NCBI GenBank assembly: GCA_030039895.1
Contig: JASHUR010000311.1
Coordinates: 1 to 6,350, forward strand
Direction of reading: 5' to 3'
From: Acidobacteriaceae bacterium
GTDB lineage: Bacteria; Acidobacteriota; Terriglobia; Terriglobales; Acidobacteriaceae
Length of the DNA stretch: 6,350 nucleotides
A model generated the notes under the pieces. That model saw nothing but the letters and a program-made list of their open reading frames with translations. It was not told the origin of the DNA and searched no databases. A program made the translations under genes and the position numbers. Positions 1 to 4,634 of this stretch are shown piece after piece; the first letter of the stretch is position 1, and each line of letters begins with the position of its first letter.

Positions 1-186
1 CAGCGTGAAGGTGGTCCGGTGGAAGAAATCTGCCCCGGCGACGTTATCTGGTTCTTCCCCGGCGAACGCCACTGGCATGGAGCCACTCCCCACACCGCCA
101 TGACCCACATCGCCATTCAGGAAAAACTCGACGACAAAACCGTCGACTGGCAGGAGCACGTCACCGACGATCAATACCAAATCTGA
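1..186 (+). CDS. Cupin-domain protein, (R)-hydroxynitrile (mandelonitrile) lyase-like, 3' part only
   Basis: The reading frame is open from base 1 to a TGA at 184-186 and gives 61 C-terminal residues; the start lies outside the window. The fragment holds the second cupin motif: GGPVEEICPGDVIWF, then PGERHWHGA, then AMTHIAIQE. Histidines at fragment positions 24, 26 and 36 match, by recalled alignment, H94, H96 and H106 of the small Mn-dependent cupin hydroxynitrile lyase of Granulicella tundricola. In that enzyme H94 is a metal ligand and the other two line the active site. The tail (VDWQEHVTDDQY) also matches that subfamily, and 61 residues is about what follows the aligned point in a protein of about 131 residues. 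Family members can make or cleave cyanohydrins in vitro, but their physiological role is unclear and many are annotated only as cupins. The first cupin motif, with the other metal ligands, is not visible. The gene is convergent with the GH38 gene, so it belongs to a different transcription unit. Subfamily assignment is fairly sure; the in vivo reaction is not. Confidence 0.85.
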   Translation, partial: QREGGPVEEICPGDVIWFFPGERHWHGATPHTAMTHIAIQEKLDDKTVDWQEHVTDDQYQI

Positions 187-229
187 CCTTCGCCACACGA
201 GTTCACGGCGTCTTCTCGTCCGCAGGCCT

Positions 230-3200
230 CTATTCCACCGGCGCATGCAGCAGCGGCTTGCCGACGATTCGCACCGTCACAATTCCGTGTGGCCGAACAG
301 CCACGCGGAATGAGTGAGGGCCATCCGGGGTGATCGGTTGAATGTCCCGTTCCACCGCGTCCGTCAACGTGACCTTCTCGATTGCAAGCAGTGGCGTCGA
401 AACGGCAACCGTCCGCGCCGTGCCGCCCAGGTCAATCAGCCGCAGAATCGTTCCCTGCCCATCCTCAGCCGGCTTCCACGTATCCACCAGAACATCAGGA
501 TCGCTGACCGTAAGGAAGCTCCCCTCGTCGCCATTCAAAGGGCGCGGCAGATTGAGCGCTTTGTCCTGCGACGTAATCTGGTCTTCTTCAAGTGGAGTTG
601 CCTCCTCCCATCCCATCCGGCTCAACGCGGGCGCATCGGTGTGCGTCGCGCTCGTAATGATATAGCGGAAGCGGAAGTGCCCGCCCTGCTCGGCAAGATA
701 ATTCGTATGCCAGTAGTTATTCATCACGTAGGAACAGATCACCGCCGGCCTCTCCCCAAACTCCGTCGGCCAAGCTCCGCGATTGATGTCGCCCAGCGTC
801 ACCAGCGATGCATCCAGCGGCATTACCGTCGCCGATACGCCATCCCCCTGCACTGCAACCCAATGCTGCACTGAGAACCACTCGCGCCCCGCGCCCGGAT
901 ACATGTCCTTCGCCGGATCGACAACTCCGTTCTGAATCTCATACTCGAACTGCGGATGTGCTATCGCGAACGGAAAAGCAAAATAGACTGCTTCCTTCTT
1001 GAGTTCCGGCTTCTTGTCCACATCCTCGATCAGCTCGATCTTCTTCGCGTCATTGAAAAGCCTCACCTCCGTACGAATCGTTGGCGTGTTCTCCGCTGAC
1101 GACTCCATCAGCGCGCGCCACCCCCACGGCGTCCGCTCCACTGAGATCAACCGCCCATTGCCCGCCGGATGAATATGCAGCACCGGCTTCGGCGAAACCG
1201 CCCGGTATTGCAGAATGCTGTTCGGCTCCTTGTCCCCGCCGCTCACATAGAGGTACTGCCCGAAGCGCCATGCGTCGCCCGTATTTACGATCTCCTTCTT
1301 CAGTTGCTTGTCATAGATGCTGCGAATACTCCCCGTTGCGGGATCGAGCACTACCCGGTAGTAAGGGCTTTCCAGTGTCGTATCGGTCGACGTTTGCGGT
1401 GCAGGAGCCGCTGTCCCTGACGTTCGCAGCTCATACACTTTGTATCCGATCGCCGGGACATCTTTCGCCGTGAATTCCACCCTGCGGAAGTCCGGCCCTT
1501 CGCGCAGCACGAAGTAAGGGACCGTCTGCCCCGTCTTGCGGTCTACAATCTCCATGCCTTTGTCCAGATCGATCCTCACCTCTCCGTCGCGCTCCCAGTT
1601 CAGCGGATTGAACACAATCAGGCTGTTCACGCCGGCTGCAATTGAATTCGCCAGCGTCGCCATGCTGCTTCGCAACAAATTGTTCCGCAGCGCCGCTGCC
1701 CTCACCGCTCGCTCATTCTTCGCCTTCAATTGCTCGACAGCTTCATTGCTCGTCGGGTCAGACACGCTGTTCCACGAAGTAAACGTGTGCTCGTCCATCA
1801 GCACCATGTTCGCCCACATCGAGCTCAGCTCCTTCCTGTTCACAGCCACCCGCGGATTCACCAGCGAACTGATCGTCGCGAGCTTCTCGGCAGAAGGCCC
1901 GCGGCTTTCGTTCTCGCGCTCCATCGCCGCATACAATGCGTCTGACGCAATTCCGTCCTCCCAGTAAGGCCCACCATCCCCGCGAACTGTCGGTATATCG
2001 TTGCCAAACTGCCGCGCGATCTCCGACAGCGCATCCTTGAAGCCCGAGTACTCGATATGCGGATACGCAAACCGCGCGTCCCACTTGTCCGCCAGCTCCG
2101 CCTGCTGTGGAAACAGATCGGTGTTCTCCACCTGCGTGCCGTACAGAATCGTCGCGTCCGCGCGATAGCTCGGATGCTCGTACATCTGCAGAAAGACCGG
2201 CAGCACCTCTTCGCCCGTTTCAGTCAGCGGAGGCAGCCCGAACAGGAACTGCATCTGCATATAGTGCCGCGAATACCACATCAGCACCTTGCCGCCGTCC
2301 GGTCCCTCCCACCAGAACGGTGAGTCCTCATTCAGGTGCCCGAGCAGCAGGACCGGAGCGCGGTCGTTATTGCTCGCCGCAAGAAAATACCGGAGTCCAG
2401 CCGCGGCCAGAATCGACGCATACGACCAGGTGTACGACGGAACATCCGTTATGTTCGCGTAGTTAAACGGAGTCCCATACTTCCGGCTGAAATCAGCACT
2501 CGGATACAGCGAGCGGATCAGCGTCTCCGCCGTCGGAAAACCCGTCAGCAGATTGGCCGTCTGCGCCGGAATAAACAGTTGCCGCTTCCGGATTGCCTCT
2601 ACAATCCGCTCCTTCTCCGCCGCGCTGCGTGAAGCCAGAAACTGCTCCAGGTTCCACTCGCCATCCGTGCTGAACCGGAACGCCGGATGCTTTGCAGTCA
2701 GATCCATCGCCTCATCCAGAATGCGGCTATGAATTGCTGCCACCTTGGCCTGATAATCCGTGTATCCCACGTCCAGATGCACCAGCGGAACCAGAAACAG
2801 TGTCCACTTCTTCTGCGGCTGCATTGCTTCCGCAAACCCTTCTCTGCGCCCATTTACATACACGGTCAATCGCGCAGGCGTTCCGGCCGCAAACTCCGGA
2901 ACCCAAAAGCTGACCCTCTCTTCTCCGAAATCCTGACCACCCTTCAGCGCGCTGCTCCAGTGACGCCCTGCCATCGCCAACGCCACATGTCCCGACCGTG
3001 GCCGCTCGCGATACCTCACAAAAACATCCACACGCTCATTCAGTTCTGTTCCCTGTTTCGTATAGAAGATCGTCGGCGTCGCATGGGCTTCAACAGCAGC
3101 AGGCAGAGACTTCACCGAATCGAGCGCAATCGCGTCATAGTTGAATCCGGCATCCGGCACACCTTCTTTGCCGATCGCCACAGCCTGCAGCGTAATCCGG

Positions 3201-3691
3201 TTGCTCCCGCTCTTTAGCCACGTCCCCGGGAAATCGCACTCTACCTCCGCGCGCGAGTACGCCGGATAAAAAGCCGCCGTCATATCGCCCATCGCGTAAT
3301 CCAGCTTCGGGTGCAGATAGAACAAACCTGTTCGCCCGTTGATTCCGATGCGCAGCGCCGGCACGCTCGAGTGGTCGATGATCAGTGAGATCTTCAGGCG
3401 ATAATCCCGCTCGGGCCTTCCGGCAACGGAAAAATCGATCGCGCGCGGCGCCGTGTCCGCACTCGACGCCTTTCCCGCGTATGCTGACGCGTCATACGCA
3501 TACCACGCCGTCTCTGCCTGGTCATGGCCAACGGTAAAGACCACCGGCGTTTGCGGCTGCCCCTGCGCAAATTCAGCGGAAGAACCATCAAACTCCCCAA
3601 TCTGCCACACCCTCTTCGCGCCGGATTGCGCAAACAAAGGCAGGGACAACACCGCCAGCAGCACCGCGGCGGAAAAAGCTCGGAACGTCAT
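230..3691 (-). CDS. Exported glycoside hydrolase family 38 (alpha-mannosidase-type) protein with N-terminal PL4 domain III-like module
   Basis: The product has 1153 residues. Residues 1-21 form a signal peptide (MTFR, hydrophobic core to LPLFA, likely cleavage near A21), with no lipobox, so the mature protein is probably periplasmic or extracellular. Residues about 28-193 resemble the carbohydrate-binding-like domain III of family 4 rhamnogalacturonan lyases (VWQIGEFDGSSAEF near the start, WLKSGSNRITL and FNYDAIALDSV near the end). A beta-rich linker region follows (about 200-295). The GH38 catalytic part runs from about 297 to 640. H305 and D307 in HLDVGYTD are probable zinc ligands, D416 in NITDVPSYTW is the candidate nucleophile, and H635 in MDEHTFTSWN is the candidate last zinc ligand. 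A helical segment (about 645-685) and the large GH38 C-terminal beta-sandwich region (about 690-1150) complete the protein. GH38 enzymes are zinc-dependent retaining exo-alpha-mannosidases; the exact linkage and substrate cannot be read from sequence. The ATG at 3691 is favoured because it opens the signal peptide and an in-frame TAA (3713-3715) lies just upstream. A weak GCGGGG ribosome site lies 6 bases before it. Confidence 0.88.
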   Translation of the reverse strand: MTFRAFSAAVLLAVLSLPLFAQSGAKRVWQIGEFDGSSAEFAQGQPQTPVVFTVGHDQAETAWYAYDASAYAGKASSADTAPRAIDFSVAGRPERDYRLKISLIIDHSSVPALRIGINGRTGLFYLHPKLDYAMGDMTAAFYPAYSRAEVECDFPGTWLKSGSNRITLQAVAIGKEGVPDAGFNYDAIALDSVKSLPAAVEAHATPTIFYTKQGTELNERVDVFVRYRERPRSGHVALAMAGRHWSSALKGGQDFGEERVSFWVPEFAAGTPARLTVYVNGRREGFAEAMQPQKKWTLFLVPLVHLDVGYTDYQAKVAAIHSRILDEAMDLTAKHPAFRFSTDGEWNLEQFLASRSAAEKERIVEAIRKRQLFIPAQTANLLTGFPTAETLIRSLYPSADFSRKYGTPFNYANITDVPSYTWSYASILAAAGLRYFLAASNNDRAPVLLLGHLNEDSPFWWEGPDGGKVLMWYSRHYMQMQFLFGLPPLTETGEEVLPVFLQMYEHPSYRADATILYGTQVENTDLFPQQAELADKWDARFAYPHIEYSGFKDALSEIARQFGNDIPTVRGDGGPYWEDGIASDALYAAMERENESRGPSAEKLATISSLVNPRVAVNRKELSSMWANMVLMDEHTFTSWNSVSDPTSNEAVEQLKAKNERAVRAAALRNNLLRSSMATLANSIAAGVNSLIVFNPLNWERDGEVRIDLDKGMEIVDRKTGQTVPYFVLREGPDFRRVEFTAKDVPAIGYKVYELRTSGTAAPAPQTSTDTTLESPYYRVVLDPATGSIRSIYDKQLKKEIVNTGDAWRFGQYLYVSGGDKEPNSILQYRAVSPKPVLHIHPAGNGRLISVERTPWGWRALMESSAENTPTIRTEVRLFNDAKKIELIEDVDKKPELKKEAVYFAFPFAIAHPQFEYEIQNGVVDPAKDMYPGAGREWFSVQHWVAVQGDGVSATVMPLDASLVTLGDINRGAWPTEFGERPAVICSYVMNNYWHTNYLAEQGGHFRFRYIITSATHTDAPALSRMGWEEATPLEEDQITSQDKALNLPRPLNGDEGSFLTVSDPDVLVDTWKPAEDGQGTILRLIDLGGTARTVAVSTPLLAIEKVTLTDAVERDIQPITPDGPHSFRVAVRPHGIVTVRIVGKPLLHAPVE

Positions 3692-3711
3692 TCCAGACCC
3701 CGCAAAGCACA

Positions 3712-3740
3712 GTTATGAAACGCCACCCATACTAGAACAA
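3712..3740 (-). promoter_or_regulatory. Weak sigma70-type promoter candidate for the GH38 gene
   Basis: Read on the - strand, TTGTTC (3740-3735) and CATAAC (3717-3712) are separated by 17 bases. Each is a partial match to the -35 and -10 consensus (3 of 6 and 4 of 6). A start of transcription near 3705 would leave a leader of roughly 14 bases containing the GCGGGG ribosome-site candidate. Position and spacing are sensible, but the hexamers are weak and other placements are possible. Confidence 0.22.
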
Positions 3741-3760
3741 ATCCAGCATTCCTGTGTTCT
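3734..3760. promoter_or_regulatory. Inverted repeat AGAACA-N15-TGTTCT, possible operator
   Basis: Two perfect 6-base arms, AGAACA at 3734-3739 and TGTTCT at 3755-3760, have centres 21 bases apart, about two helical turns. They lie 43-69 bases upstream of the GH38 start and overlap the candidate -35 hexamer. That spacing suits a dimeric regulator bound on one DNA face. Arms of this length can arise by chance in a 156-base gap, and no regulator gene is in view, so this is only a candidate. Confidence 0.2.
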
Positions 3761-3775
3761 GTTAAGCATTGGCCT

Positions 3776-3805
3776 GGGTCCCCACTCTCACGCGAGGGAC
3801 GACCC
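3776..3805. repeat. GC-rich imperfect hairpin downstream of rph
   Basis: GGGTC at 3776-3780 pairs with GACCC at 3801-3805, and CCC at 3781-3783 can pair with GGG at 3796-3798, leaving a two-base bulge and a 12-base loop. An alternative CTC-ACGC-GAG hairpin can form inside the loop. No T-run follows on either strand, so it is not a classical intrinsic terminator. It could be a transcript-stabilising structure or a copy of a dispersed intergenic element; the single copy here cannot decide. Confidence 0.3.
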
Positions 3806-3830
3806 TGAGAAAAGCGTCAGCAGCTCGCTG
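3806..3830 (-). terminator. Weak terminator-like hairpin after rph
   Basis: On the - strand, starting 17 bases past the rph stop codon, CAGC-GAGCT-GCTG can form a 4-base-pair stem (3830-3818), followed by ACGCTTTTCTC, a short pyrimidine-rich stretch. The location is right for ending rph transcripts, but the stem is short and the T-run is interrupted and offset, so efficient intrinsic termination is doubtful. Confidence 0.18.
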
Positions 3831-3847
3831 GTCCGCGCCGCAGCGCC

Positions 3848-4606
3848 CTATCGCGCTCCCTTGATCGCTGCCCGCTGCGCCGCCAATAATTCGCGAATCC
3901 CCGCCTCAGCCAGGTCCATCATCTCCAGCATCCGGCTCCGCGAAAACGCCATTCGCTCCGCCGTCGCCTGAACCTCAACCAGCCCGCCATCTTCGGTCAT
4001 CACCACATTCATGTCCACCTCGGCCTGCGAATCTTCCTCGTACGCCAGGTCCAGCAGCACCGTGTCCTCCACAATCCCCACGCTCGTCGCCGCCACCAAC
4101 TGCTTCAGCGCGCTCGCCTTCAGCGCCCCCGACGCAACCATACGATTCATCGCAATCGCCAGCGCCGCGCACGCACCCGTAATCGCCGCCGTCCGCGTCC
4201 CTCCATCCGCCTGGAGCACATCGCAGTCCAGAATCACCGTCCGCTCCCCCAGCGCCGTCATGTCCACCACGCCCCGCAGCGAGCGCCCAATCAGCCTCTG
4301 AATCTCATGCGTCCGCCCGCCAATCTTTCCGCGCTCCGACTCGCGCGCCGTGCGCGTCACCGTCGCCCGCGGAAGCATCCCATACTCCGCCGTCACCCAG
4401 CCGCGCCCGCTGTTCCGCATCCACGCCGGAACCCCCTGCTCCACCGACGCATTGCACAGAACCCGCGTATTGCCCACTTCAATCAGCACCGACCCCTCGG
4501 CCGTCGCCACATAGTTCGGAGTCAGCCTTACCGCGCGCATCGCCTCCGCCGCCCGCTCCCCCGCCCTGAAAAACTGCCTCTTCGCAGCTTGATTTGTCGT
4601 AGTCAT
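3848..4606 (-). CDS. rph: Ribonuclease PH
   Basis: The 252-residue product is a clear RNase PH, a cytoplasmic phosphorolytic 3'-5' exoribonuclease that trims tRNA precursors and other RNAs, releasing nucleoside diphosphates and working as a ring of dimers (usually a hexamer). Family signatures appear in order: GSVLIEVGNTRVLCNASVE (38-56), GWVTAEYGMLPRAT (69-82), the arginine-rich GRTHEIQRLIGRSLR (97-111), ADGGTRTA with the phosphate-binding T137-R138 pair (133-140), and DLAYEEDSQAEVDMN (186-200), whose acidic residues bind the catalytic metal. All expected active-site motifs are present. The family's usual N-terminus aligns near residue 13, so about 12 extra residues precede it. The ATG at 4606 is nevertheless the only plausible start: an in-frame TGA (4643-4645) lies upstream, no ATG, GTG or TTG intervenes, and the next Met (residue 23) would remove conserved residues. 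AGGGG precedes the ATG by only two bases. The gene follows the GH65 stop by 28 bases. An rdgB-like gene, often next to rph in other bacteria, is not seen. Confidence 0.97.
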   Translation of the reverse strand: MTTTNQAAKRQFFRAGERAAEAMRAVRLTPNYVATAEGSVLIEVGNTRVLCNASVEQGVPAWMRNSGRGWVTAEYGMLPRATVTRTARESERGKIGGRTHEIQRLIGRSLRGVVDMTALGERTVILDCDVLQADGGTRTAAITGACAALAIAMNRMVASGALKASALKQLVAATSVGIVEDTVLLDLAYEEDSQAEVDMNVVMTEDGGLVEVQATAERMAFSRSRMLEMMDLAEAGIRELLAAQRAAIKGAR

Positions 4607-4621
4607 ATCCCCTGCATTGTA
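4607..4621 (-). promoter_or_regulatory. Ribosome-site and -10-like elements before rph
   Basis: In the 28-base gap the - strand carries TACAAT (4621-4616), a 5 of 6 match to the -10 consensus, nine bases before the ATG, and AGGGG (4613-4609) with a two-base spacer. If TACAAT is used, the transcript would have almost no leader. No good -35 hexamer lies 16-18 bases upstream, within the GH65 stop region. The ribosome-site spacing is unusually tight. Both elements are suggestive only. Confidence 0.25.
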
Positions 4622-4634
4622 CGGCCCAGGTAGG

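Larger units (their letters stand above)
3692..3847. other. Intergenic region between rph and the GH38 gene
   Basis: This 156-base gap is the longest non-coding stretch in the window and separates two genes that both read on the - strand. It is less GC-rich near the GH38 start than the flanking genes. It holds weak promoter-like hexamers, a 6-base-arm inverted repeat (3734-3760), a GC-rich imperfect hairpin (3776-3805) and a small hairpin followed by a short T-rich run just after rph (3818-3830). No convincing small open reading frame or RNA gene is visible. Confidence 0.6.

Noticed and set aside
197..219. ACGAG...CTCGT inverted repeat in the convergent gap as a bidirectional terminator
   Set aside because: Only five base pairs with a 13-base loop and no T-run on either strand; indistinguishable from chance.
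2687..3217. 176-codon + strand open frame opposite the GH38 gene
   Set aside because: No domain or plausible composition; antisense to the recognised GH38 frame.
3453..3971. 172-codon + strand open frame spanning the rph-GH38 gap
   Set aside because: It is antisense to the GH38 signal peptide region and the rph C-terminus, with low-complexity Ala/Ser-rich sequence and no motif; it is not a convincing gene in the gap.
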